DNA of 7,846 nt, taken from Rubrivivax sp. (GTDB taxonomy: Bacteria; Pseudomonadota; Gammaproteobacteria; Burkholderiales; Burkholderiaceae_C). Made by a program: the position numbers and the translations under genes. Under the pieces are notes generated by a model. That model ran no database searches, was not told where the DNA came from, and saw nothing but the letters and a program-made list of their open reading frames with translations. Within the stretch, counting starts at the first letter, position 1. Every line of letters starts with the position of its first letter. Shown here piece by piece: positions 1 through 6,173 of this stretch. Location of the stretch: assembly GCA_020851615.1 (NCBI GenBank), contig JADZCL010000348.1:1-7846 (forward strand). Direction: 5' to 3'.

Positions 1-1
1 C

Positions 2-1288
2 CTGTGCCTGCCCCGCCCGGGGGTCGACCTGCGCAAGTGGGCCGTCGTCGCCTGTGACCAATACACCTCGGAGCCCGCGTACTGGGAAGCAGTCGAGCGT
101 GAGGTGGGGGCCGCGCCATCGACGCTGCAGTTGATCTTTCCCGAGGTCCACCTGGCCGCTGCCGACGCCCCGGCACGCATTGCGCGCATCCAGGCGACGA
201 TGCGGGACTACCTCGCGCGCGGCCTGCTGGTCGAGCACGCGGGCCCGATCCTCGTCGAGCGCAGCGTCGGCGGGCGCACGCGGCGCGGGCTGATGCTCGA
301 ACTCGACCTCGAGCACTACGACTACTCACCGACCTCGACGAGCCTGATCCGGCCGACCGAAGGCACCATCGTCGAGCGCATCGCGCCGCGCGTGGCCGTG
401 CGCCGCGGCGCCGCACTCGAGCTGCCGCACGTCATGGTGTTGATCGACGACCCGCAGGGCACCGTGATCGAGCCGCTGGCGCGCGAGCACGCGGCGCTCG
501 CCCCACTCTACGAAACCGAGTTGATGGCCAGCGGTGGCCACCTGCGCGGCCTGGCAATCGACCCCGCGCGGGCCGCACGCCTGACCCAGGCCCTGGTTGC
601 GCTGGCGCAGCCGCGGGCCTTTGCACAACGCCACGGCGTCGCCGTCGACACCCCGGTCATGCTCTTCCCGGTGGGTGATGGCAACCATTCGCTGGCCACC
701 GCGAAAGCCACCTGGGAAGAGATCAAGGCCGCAGGTGCCGGACCAGACCACCCGGCACGTCACGCCCTGGTCGAAGTCGTCAACATCCACGATCCGGCAC
801 TGGAGTTCGAACCGATCCACCGCCTGCTCATGGGCGTCACCGGCGATCTGCAGCAGGCCATGCAGGCGGCCTTCGGCAGCGCCCTGCGGTGCAGCGCAGC
901 GGCTTCGGCCGACGCGCTGCGGGCGCAGGTGGGTACCGATGCCCGCAGCTTCGGCATCGTCGGCCCCGGCCCGCGCTTTGTCGTCGCGCAGCTTGAGGGC
1001 GGGCCCGCCGCACTGGCGCTGGACGCCCTGCAACCCTTCATCGACCGCCTGCTGGCGGCCAAGGGCGCCAGCGGCATCGATTACGTGCACGGCGACGACG
1101 TGCTCGCGCGCCTGGCGCAGGAGCCGGGCCACGCCGGAGTGCACCTGCCCACGCTGGCCAAGGGCGATCTGCTGCGCCGCGTGGTGCACAAGGGGCCGCT
1201 GCCGCGCAAGACCTTCTCGATGGGCGAGGCACACGAGAAGCGCTACTACGTCGAGGCCCGCCGCATCACGCCGGCGTACGCGACATGA
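2..1288 (+). CDS. DUF1015 family protein, 5' end outside window
   Basis: The reading frame is open from base 2, so the gene starts upstream of the window. The GTG at 104 is internal, because family-typical sequence precedes it: PRPGVDLRKWAVVACDQYTS, then a YWE motif. About 428 residues are visible. That is close to full length for the family (roughly 410-440 aa from memory), so only some ten to twenty residues are probably missing. Family hallmarks are the DGNHSLATAKATWEE block (near nt 675-720), where DGNHS is the most conserved part, and the C-terminal KTFSMGEAHEKRYYVEARRI. There is no signal peptide in the visible part and no membrane segment, so it is probably cytosolic. The biochemical function of DUF1015 proteins is not established as far as I know; the invariant DGNHS suggests an active or ligand site, but that is inference. 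It is convergent with rlmD, with 13 nt between the stop codons, so it is not part of the surE operon. Confidence 0.9.
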   Translation: MCLPRPGVDLRKWAVVACDQYTSEPAYWEAVEREVGAAPSTLQLIFPEVHLAAADAPARIARIQATMRDYLARGLLVEHAGPILVERSVGGRTRRGLMLELDLEHYDYSPTSTSLIRPTEGTIVERIAPRVAVRRGAALELPHVMVLIDDPQGTVIEPLAREHAALAPLYETELMASGGHLRGLAIDPARAARLTQALVALAQPRAFAQRHGVAVDTPVMLFPVGDGNHSLATAKATWEEIKAAGAGPDHPARHALVEVVNIHDPALEFEPIHRLLMGVTGDLQQAMQAAFGSALRCSAAASADALRAQVGTDARSFGIVGPGPRFVVAQLEGGPAALALDALQPFIDRLLAAKGASGIDYVHGDDVLARLAQEPGHAGVHLPTLAKGDLLRRVVHKGPLPRKTFSMGEAHEKRYYVEARRITPAYAT

Positions 1289-1301
1289 CGGCAGCGGCGG
1301 C

Positions 1302-2669
1302 TCAGGCCACTGCCGCTTCCTGGCGCCGCTCGAAGACCGCGATGCTTTCGACGTGCGCCGTGTGCGGGAACATGTTGATGACACCGGCGGCGCAGCAGCG
1401 ATAGCCCCCCTGGTGCACGAGCAACCCGGCGTCACGCGCCAGCGTGGCCGGGTTGCAGCTCACGTAGACGATGCGTTGCGGCGGTTGCCAGCCCGGATCC
1501 GGCGCCCCATGCAGGTGGGCCAGCGCCATGGCCAACGCAAAGGCGCCCTCGCGCGGCGGGTCGACGAGCCAGCGCCGGGCATGGCCGGCTGCCACCAGAT
1601 CGGCAGGCTGCACGTCGAACAGATTGCGCACCTCGAAGCTCGTCTTCGACGCCAGGCCGTTGCGGCGCGCGTTGTCGCGTGCGCGCTGGACCAGGGACTC
1701 GCTCCCTTCGATGCCGTGGACCTGCTGCGCGCGCGTGGCCAGCGGCAGCGTGAAGTTGCCCAGTCCGCAGAACCAGTCGATGACGCGATCCTGTGCCTGC
1801 ACCTCGAGCAAGGCCAGGGCTCGCCCGACGAGCACGCGGTTGATGTGCGGGTTGACTTGCGTGAAGTCGGTCGGCCGAAACGGCATCACGATGCCGAACT
1901 CAGGCTGCGCGTAGGCGAGCTGCGGCCCGTCATCGTCCAGACGCTGCACGCTGTCGGGGCCGCCGGGCTGCAACCACCACTGCACGTGGTGCACGCGGGC
2001 GAACGCGCGCAGGCGTTCCGCGTCGGTAGCCGCCAACGGCTGCAGATGGCGCAACACCAGCGCCGTGACGGCATCGCCAACCGCCACCTCGATCTGCGGG
2101 ACGCGGTCGCGCTGCGCGAGCGTGCCGATCAACTCACGCAGTGGCACCAGCAGGGCACTCACCTCCCGGGGCAGCACCGGACACACGCTCATGTCGGCCA
2201 CGTAGCGCGACTTGCGCTCGTGAAAGCCGACCAGAACGCGGCCCTTCTTCTCCAAGTAGCGGACGGAGAGCCGGGCGCGCCAGCGGTAACCCCAGGCCGG
2301 CCCCTCGATCGGACGCAAGACCTGCTCGGGCCTGAGCCTGGCCAGGTGCCGCAAGGCATCCTCGAGCACGCGCTGCTTGATCGCCACCTGCGCTGCCGGG
2401 TGCAGGTGCTGCATCTTGCAGCCACCGCAGGCGCCGGCATGCAGCCCGAAATGCGGACACGCCGGGCGCACACGCAAGGGGCTTTCACGCGCAAGCGCGC
2501 TCAGCTGCCCCTGCTCCCAGTTGTTCTTGCGCCGCGCAACGACCGCCTGCACGCGCTCGGCAGGCAGGGCGCCATCGATGAAGACGACCTTGCCGTCAGC
2601 CCGATGCGCAACCCCCTGCCCGTCGAGGTCGAGCGATTCGACCTCGAGCCATTCCTCTTCGACTGCCAT
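1302..2669 (-). CDS. rlmD: 23S rRNA (uracil(1939)-C(5))-methyltransferase RlmD
   Basis: This is a cytosolic SAM-dependent enzyme that makes m5U at position 1939 of 23S rRNA (formerly RumA). Read from the ATG at 2669 it has 455 aa (E. coli about 433). In order: an N-terminal TRAM RNA-binding domain (about residues 4-62, [18 protein letters not shown]); a 4Fe-4S ligand set C71, C81, C84 ([14 protein letters not shown]) and C163 (SVCPVL); the Rossmann SAM motif [14 protein letters not shown] (from D298); DPPREGA (from D370); the catalytic-cysteine motif [10 protein letters not shown] (C405); and the end motif [13 protein letters not shown]. The spacing C-x9-C-x2-C is wider than the C-x5-C-x2-C of E. 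coli; I recall the wider form from Burkholderiales. A GTG at 2702 would add 11 residues ([11 protein letters not shown]), but they do not look like TRAM sequence, and that codon lies in an arm of the 2696-2726 hairpin, so 2669 is preferred. No clear Shine-Dalgarno precedes either start. It is the last gene of the minus-strand block, 61 nt after nlpD. Confidence 0.95.
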   Translation of the reverse strand: MAVEEEWLEVESLDLDGQGVAHRADGKVVFIDGALPAERVQAVVARRKNNWEQGQLSALARESPLRVRPACPHFGLHAGACGGCKMQHLHPAAQVAIKQRVLEDALRHLARLRPEQVLRPIEGPAWGYRWRARLSVRYLEKKGRVLVGFHERKSRYVADMSVCPVLPREVSALLVPLRELIGTLAQRDRVPQIEVAVGDAVTALVLRHLQPLAATDAERLRAFARVHHVQWWLQPGGPDSVQRLDDDGPQLAYAQPEFGIVMPFRPTDFTQVNPHINRVLVGRALALLEVQAQDRVIDWFCGLGNFTLPLATRAQQVHGIEGSESLVQRARDNARRNGLASKTSFEVRNLFDVQPADLVAAGHARRWLVDPPREGAFALAMALAHLHGAPDPGWQPPQRIVYVSCNPATLARDAGLLVHQGGYRCCAAGVINMFPHTAHVESIAVFERRQEAAVA

Positions 2670-2675
2670 CGGGAG

Positions 2676-2681
2676 ATTATC
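2676..2681 (-). promoter_or_regulatory. Possible -10 element (GATAAT) just before rlmD
   Basis: On the minus strand GATAAT stands 6 nt before the rlmD ATG, in a region otherwise almost free of A/T runs. It matches the sigma70 -10 consensus at 5 of 6 positions. No good -35 lies 16-18 nt upstream (CTGTGG at best). If it is used, transcription would begin at or next to the ATG, giving a leaderless message, which fits the lack of a Shine-Dalgarno. It may equally be chance. Confidence 0.25.
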
Positions 2682-2695
2682 CGGGGCGCATCGGG

Positions 2696-2726
2696 CGCCC
2701 ACAGCCCACGCGGCCCGCTGTGGGCG
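2696..2726. repeat. Perfect 10-bp inverted repeat (hairpin) between nlpD and rlmD
   Basis: The left arm CGCCCACAGC (2696-2705) is the exact reverse complement of the right arm GCTGTGGGCG (2717-2726), with an 11-nt GC-rich loop. It begins 4 nt after the nlpD stop on the minus strand. RNA from either strand would form a very stable stem. No T-run follows on the rlmD side (GCCCGATGCG) or on the other side, so it is not a canonical intrinsic terminator. It could be a weak or factor-assisted terminator, an RNA 3'-end stabiliser for surE-pcm-nlpD, or a repeated palindromic element. It separates rlmD from the genes upstream and overlaps the alternative GTG start of rlmD. Confidence 0.6.
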
Positions 2727-2730
2727 TCAA

Positions 2731-3705
2731 TCAGCGCGGCGGCAGCAGGCGCAAGGGATCGACCGGCACCCCCTGGCGACGGATCTCGAAGTGCAGTTGC
2801 ACGCGATCGGCGTCGCTTGAGCCCATCTCGGCGATCTTCTGCCCCCGGCGCACGACCTGCTCGTCCTTCACCAGCAGGGTCTGGTTGTGGGCGTAGGCCG
2901 TGAGGTAGGTCGCGTTGTGCTTGACGATCACGAGGTTGCCGTAACCCCGCAGGCCCGAACCGGCGTAGACCACGCGCCCATCCGCCGCTGCCAGCACCGG
3001 GTCGCCGGCCTTGCCGCCAATGGCCACGCCCTTGTTGCGCCCTTCGTCGAAGGTCGCGACCACCGGGCCGCTGGCGGGCCACATCCAGGGCACCGCCTCA
3101 TCCCCCTCCCTCGCCAACGGCTTGGCCGGTGCTGCCGGGGTGGGAACCGAAGCCGAGGCCGTGGCTGGCGCGGCCGCAGTCGGCGCACTGGCCGCGCCGC
3201 TTGCGCTGGCACCTGCCGGCGCGCTGCCCGCCGTGGGCGCCGAGGCCACCGTCGCCTCGCGCGCATCAAGCGGGCGCGATTCGACCCGACCTGCGGCGGC
3301 GACCGCACGCGGCGTGGCTGCCGCGCCGCTGGCCGCGAGCTCGGTGCCTGGCGGGGCCACACGCAGCATCTGGCCGACTTCGATCACGTTGGGGTTGTCG
3401 AGGTTGCTCCAGCGCTGCACGTCACGCCAGTTCTGGCCGTGATCGAGCGCGATGCGGATGAGCGTGTCACCCGGCCGCACGGCATAGAACCCGGGCTTGG
3501 CCGGCGCATCGGCGCCCCCTTGTGCCTTGGCCGCATCGGCAGCCGGCGCGGGAACGGTTCCAGGGGCAGCCGGGGCGGCAGGCGCACTGCGCGCAGTCGG
3601 CCTGCGCTCCTCGATCGGGGCGCGACTGGCTCGCGGGTCACTGGCACACGCAGCCAGCAGGGCCAGCAGCAGCGCAAGCAGCACGCCCAGGCCAGACCGC
3701 CGCAT
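2731..3705 (-). CDS. nlpD: NlpD-like lipoprotein: LysM plus degenerate LytM/M23 domain, amidase activator
   Basis: NlpD is an envelope lipoprotein that activates the septal N-acetylmuramoyl-L-alanine amidase AmiC during daughter-cell separation. From the ATG at 3705 it has 324 aa: a basic n-region MRRSG, a hydrophobic core and a lipobox LAAC with C20 as the lipidated cysteine; a Pro/Ala linker; LysM (about 73-116, YAVRPGDTLIRIA, NVIEVGQMLRV); a long low-complexity Ala/Pro/Ser linker (about 121-200); and a LytM/M23 domain (about 207-321) with LRGYGNLVIVKHNATYLTAY and LHFEIR. It ends in DPLRLLPPR, like E. coli NlpD. The M23 zinc ligands are largely lost: the HxGxD position reads N224-K-G-V-A228 and the HxH position Q303-L-H305, so it should be a non-catalytic activator. 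In-frame ATGs at 3732 and 3759 would add 9 or 18 residues. I chose 3705 because it gives a textbook signal peptide and has GGAG at 3720-3717, though the 11-nt spacer is long. It lies downstream of pcm in the same direction. Confidence 0.93.
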   Translation of the reverse strand: MRRSGLGVLLALLLALLAACASDPRASRAPIEERRPTARSAPAAPAAPGTVPAPAADAAKAQGGADAPAKPGFYAVRPGDTLIRIALDHGQNWRDVQRWSNLDNPNVIEVGQMLRVAPPGTELAASGAAATPRAVAAAGRVESRPLDAREATVASAPTAGSAPAGASASGAASAPTAAAPATASASVPTPAAPAKPLAREGDEAVPWMWPASGPVVATFDEGRNKGVAIGGKAGDPVLAAADGRVVYAGSGLRGYGNLVIVKHNATYLTAYAHNQTLLVKDEQVVRRGQKIAEMGSSDADRVQLHFEIRRQGVPVDPLRLLPPR

Positions 3706-3781
3706 CCATTGTCCGTCTCCGGTCTGCCTCATGTTCGGGTCCGCCCTTTGCGCCGTCATCGCCGTGTGCGTGCCGCAGCCG

Positions 3782-4615
3782 TCACGCGCGGCCGGATTTT
3801 AGGGGGACGAAGTGCACGGCCCCCAGGCGCTGCTCGCGCCAGCCCGATGCGCTGCGGTCGACCACGAGCAGCACCTGCCCGCCCCGGTACGCGTCATGCA
3901 CCGGCGCCACCAGCCGCCCACCGACCGCCAACTGGTCGAGCCAGGCCTGCGGCAACACATCGCCACCGGCTGCGGCAACGATATGGTCGTACGGCGCCCA
4001 GGGTGCGTGCCCCAGCCGCCCGTCGCCATGGACCAGACGCAGGTCGCCGGCTCGCCAGCCGTGCAGGTGCGCACGCGCCTTCTCGTGCAGCGGGCGCAGG
4101 CGCTCGATCGACACCACGCCACGGGCAAGCAGCGACAGCAGCGCCGCCTGGTAGCCGCAGCCGGTGCCGATCTCGAGCACGCGACCCAACGCCCCCAGTT
4201 CACGGGCGCGCTCCGAGTCATGCAGCAGCGACAGCATGTGCGCCACGACCGAAGGCTTGCTGATGGTCTGCCCGTGCCCGATCGGCAGGCTGGTGTCCTC
4301 GTAGGCCTGCGTGGCCAGCGCGGTGTCGACGAAGCGGTGTCGCTCCACACGCGCGAGCGCCTGCAGCACCGGCTCGCAGGCCAGACCTTCGGCGCGCAGC
4401 CGTTGCACCATGCGCGCGCGCACCGCCGCCGAGTCCAGACCCAGTCCGGCGGGCGGCGCCCGGTGCAGCGCATCACGCGCCGCCTCCGCCAGCGGGCGCT
4501 GCGGCCGCAGCGGCTCGCGCGGCTGTACCGGGGCCTGTCCTGGGGTCGGCAGCGCACCGGCCGGCAAGCGATCCAGGCCCAGTGGGAAGCGGGTGGGGCG
4601 CGGGCTGCGGCTCAC
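3782..4615 (-). CDS. pcm: Protein-L-isoaspartate O-methyltransferase
   Basis: This cytosolic repair enzyme uses SAM to methylate isoaspartyl residues in aged proteins so that they can revert to aspartate. It has 277 aa, against about 208 in E. coli. The catalytic core begins near residue 60 ([17 protein letters not shown]) and shows [12 protein letters not shown] (110-121, with the family's conserved Ser at 119), the SAM-binding [14 protein letters not shown] (146-159), the acidic strand [15 protein letters not shown], the [14 protein letters not shown] strand and the terminal VHFVPL. The extra N-terminal 60 residues are Pro/Arg/Ala-rich and probably disordered; I recall similar extensions in Burkholderiales Pcm proteins. 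The start is a GTG at 4615 whose last bases are shared with the surE TGA (GTGA), which points to translational coupling. An ATG at residue 69 (about 4411) matches the E. coli start but would leave an unlikely 200-nt gap. nlpD follows downstream. Confidence 0.95.
   Translation of the reverse strand: MSRSPRPTRFPLGLDRLPAGALPTPGQAPVQPREPLRPQRPLAEAARDALHRAPPAGLGLDSAAVRARMVQRLRAEGLACEPVLQALARVERHRFVDTALATQAYEDTSLPIGHGQTISKPSVVAHMLSLLHDSERARELGALGRVLEIGTGCGYQAALLSLLARGVVSIERLRPLHEKARAHLHGWRAGDLRLVHGDGRLGHAPWAPYDHIVAAAGGDVLPQAWLDQLAVGGRLVAPVHDAYRGGQVLLVVDRSASGWREQRLGAVHFVPLKSGRA
4612..4615 (-). promoter_or_regulatory. surE/pcm GTGA stop-start overlap (translational coupling)
   Basis: On the minus strand the four bases GTGA contain both the pcm start (GTG) and the surE stop (TGA). 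Only a weak Shine-Dalgarno-like run (GCCGGG) lies directly before it, so pcm initiation probably relies on ribosomes finishing surE. This supports co-transcription of the two genes. Confidence 0.6.
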
Positions 4616-5382
4616 CCGGCAGTCGACCTGGTCAGGCGCTCTGCCCAGAACGGGCGCGCCGCATGGTCGGTCAGATCGACCTGCAGCGGAGTGATCGACA
4701 CCTCACCCTGCGCGATGGCGTGGAAGTCGGTGCCCTCCCCGGCCTCGCGTGCATCTCCTGCCGGGCCGATCCAGTAGATCGTGTCCCCGCGCGGGTTCAC
4801 CTGGCGCACAACCGGTTCGCTGGCGTGGCGCCGCCCCAGTCGCGTCACCCGGCGTGCGCGGGTGCAGGCGTCGGCACAGGTGGGGATGTTGACGTTGAGC
4901 AGGAAGGGCGTTGACGGCAAGCCCGGCGCCAGGACCTGCTCGATGAGTTCGCGCGCGGTCGCCGCCGCAGCGTCCAGATGCGCCCACCCCTTCTCGACCT
5001 GCGAGAACGCTAGCGCTGGAATTCCGAACAGGAAACCCTCCATCGCCGCGGCCACGGTGCCCGAGTAGAGCGTGTCATCGCCCATGTTGGCCCCGTTGTT
5101 GATGCCGGAGAGGACGAGATCCGGGCGTTGCGGCAACAAGCCAGTCAACGCCACGTGCACGCAATCCGACGGCGTGCCGTTGACGACGGTGACCGTCCGC
5201 CCGTGCACGCCGCGCGCCTCGAACACCGAGAGCGGCCGCGTCAGTGACAGCGCGTTGCTGGTGCCGCTGGCATTCTGCTCCGGGGCAACGACGTCGATCT
5301 CGCCCAACCCCTCGCAGGCGCGCACCAGCGCGGCGATGCCCGGAGCGAGGTAGCCATCGTCGTTGGCGATCAGGATGCGCAT
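4612..5382 (-). CDS. surE: 5'/3'-nucleotidase SurE
   Basis: SurE is a metal-dependent phosphatase that removes phosphate from nucleoside 5'- and 3'-monophosphates and short polyphosphate; it is cytosolic and linked to stationary-phase survival. From the ATG at 5382 it has 256 aa, about the usual length. It shows the full metal and phosphate site: NDDG (N7, D8, D9), [13 protein letters not shown] with S39, [13 protein letters not shown] (68-79), and [20 protein letters not shown] (88-107), with the Asn ligand in SGINNGAN. The conserved end [20 protein letters not shown] is present. An in-frame TTG at 5415 would add 11 residues ([11 protein letters not shown]) before the conserved [10 protein letters not shown], so the shorter start is preferred. 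No Shine-Dalgarno is visible before this ATG; a TACAAT hexamer lies 8 nt upstream. It is the first gene of the surE-pcm-nlpD block and is divergent from the response regulator. Confidence 0.96.
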   Translation of the reverse strand: MRILIANDDGYLAPGIAALVRACEGLGEIDVVAPEQNASGTSNALSLTRPLSVFEARGVHGRTVTVVNGTPSDCVHVALTGLLPQRPDLVLSGINNGANMGDDTLYSGTVAAAMEGFLFGIPALAFSQVEKGWAHLDAAAATARELIEQVLAPGLPSTPFLLNVNIPTCADACTRARRVTRLGRRHASEPVVRQVNPRGDTIYWIGPAGDAREAGEGTDFHAIAQGEVSITPLQVDLTDHAARPFWAERLTRSTAG

Positions 5383-5390
5383 GGGCCGGC

Positions 5391-5396
5391 ATTGTA
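5391..5396 (-). promoter_or_regulatory. Possible -10 element (TACAAT) just before surE
   Basis: On the minus strand TACAAT (5 of 6 matches to TATAAT) ends 8 nt before the surE ATG. The nearest -35-like hexamer, TTGGAC (5415-5410), is only 13 nt upstream, which is too short for normal sigma70 spacing. Initiation from this -10 would give a leader of only a few nucleotides, consistent with the absence of a Shine-Dalgarno. It is a weak prediction, and the true promoter may lie farther up the divergent gap. Confidence 0.3.
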
Positions 5397-5412
5397 GGAG
5401 CCGCCCTGTGTC

Positions 5413-5422
5413 CAACCGGTTG
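5413..5422. promoter_or_regulatory. 10-bp perfect palindrome CAACCGGTTG in the divergent gap
   Basis: This uninterrupted palindrome lies between surE and the response regulator gene. If the TACAAT box serves surE, the palindrome would sit about where its -35 should be, a typical repressor or activator location. It is about 65 nt upstream of the regulator's ATG. Short palindromes arise by chance, and no second copy was noticed, so it is only a candidate operator. Confidence 0.2.
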
Positions 5423-5473
5423 CCCAGCCGCCGGCGCTGCCGCCCATTGGCGTTAGCATCCGCGCGACACCCC

Positions 5474-5480
5474 AGGAAGG
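5474..5480 (+). promoter_or_regulatory. Shine-Dalgarno of the response regulator
   Basis: AGGAAGG precedes the ATG at 5487 with a 6-nt spacer. It is the clearest ribosome binding site in the window and fixes the start of the regulator. Confidence 0.75.
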
Positions 5481-5486
5481 GACTGC

Positions 5487-6173
5487 ATGACGGTCAAGGT
5501 GTTGATCCTCGAAGACAACGCCGTTGCGCGCGGCTTCCTGTGCCGCGTCGTGCGCGAGAGCTTCAGCGACGTGCAGCACATCGCCGAGGCGGACAACCTC
5601 GAGAGCGCACGCCGCCAGTTGGCGCAGGCCGACGCTGCGCCCTTGCGGCTCATCCTGATCGACCTCGAACTGCCCGACGGCAACGGCCTGGACCTGCTGG
5701 CCGAACTCGCCGATTGCCATGCCACCAAGATCGTCACCACGCTCTATGTGGACGACGAACATCTCTTCCCGGCCCTGCAGCGCGGTGCCGACGGCTATCT
5801 GCTGAAGGAAGACCGCTTCGAGGTGCTGGTGGAGGAGTTGCAGAAGATCGCGCGCGGGCAGCCACCGCTGTCACCGGCCATTGCGCGCCGGCTGCTCGCC
5901 CACTTCCGCGACACCCACGCCGCGGCGGCCACGGCGAGTGCGCCCGAGCCGCTGACCGTGCGCGAGAGCGAGATCCTGAGCTACCTGAGCAAGGGCTTCA
6001 CGATCAAGGAGATCGCCAGCCTCATGGGCATCAAGTGGTCCGCCGTCAACGACTACATCAAGGCGATCTACCGCAAGCTCAAGCTCGCGAGCCAGCCCGT
6101 GCAGCCAGGCCACGCGCCGCCTGGCCCCGGGGACACTTCAGAAGGCGCCGATGCGGTTCACGGTCGCGCGTGA
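5487..6173 (+). CDS. NarL/FixJ-type response regulator (receiver plus LuxR HTH)
   Basis: This is a two-component transcription factor of 228 aa. The receiver domain (about 3-122) has the acidic pair E9-D10, the phospho-acceptor D59 in [12 protein letters not shown], Thr at 84/85 and K107 in GYLLKED, so it should be phosphorylatable. After an Ala-rich linker comes a LuxR-type HTH (about 155-200): [20 protein letters not shown], then [27 protein letters not shown]. The start is set by a strong Shine-Dalgarno. No histidine kinase lies next to it here, so its partner and targets are unknown. The tail after KLKLAS ([18 protein letters not shown]...) does not resemble the usual SRAEAAL...GL ending and runs 36 nt into the convergent beta-helix gene; see the finding on a possible frame slip. 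It is divergent from surE across about 100 nt and might regulate that block, but nothing in the sequence shows this. Confidence 0.93.
   Translation: MTVKVLILEDNAVARGFLCRVVRESFSDVQHIAEADNLESARRQLAQADAAPLRLILIDLELPDGNGLDLLAELADCHATKIVTTLYVDDEHLFPALQRGADGYLLKEDRFEVLVEELQKIARGQPPLSPAIARRLLAHFRDTHAAAATASAPEPLTVRESEILSYLSKGFTIKEIASLMGIKWSAVNDYIKAIYRKLKLASQPVQPGHAPPGPGDTSEGADAVHGRA

Noticed and set aside
104..106. GTG at 104 as the start of the DUF1015 gene
   Set aside because: The 34 codons before it match the conserved N-terminal part of the family, so it is an internal valine.
1293..1317. Possible bidirectional terminator between DUF1015 and rlmD (AGCGGC / GCCGCT)
   Set aside because: The stem is only 6 bp with a 13-nt loop, overlaps the end of the rlmD coding region, and has no T-run in either direction.
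326..1435. 369-codon minus-strand frame opposite DUF1015
   Set aside because: DUF1015 motifs on the plus strand are unmistakable; the antisense product has no conserved features.
597..2903. Longest open frame in the window, 768 codons on the plus strand
   Set aside because: It runs through DUF1015 in a second frame and then antisense through rlmD and the end of nlpD. Its product is Arg/Ala/Pro-rich without any family motif, as expected for a shadow frame in GC-rich DNA.
2887..4263. 458-codon plus-strand frame opposite nlpD and pcm
   Set aside because: It is antisense to two well-conserved genes and its product is Arg-rich with no domain.
5431..5459. Candidate promoter for the response regulator with TAGCAT as -10
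   Set aside because: The hexamer is a poor match and the region 17 nt upstream (CCGGCG) has no -35 likeness.
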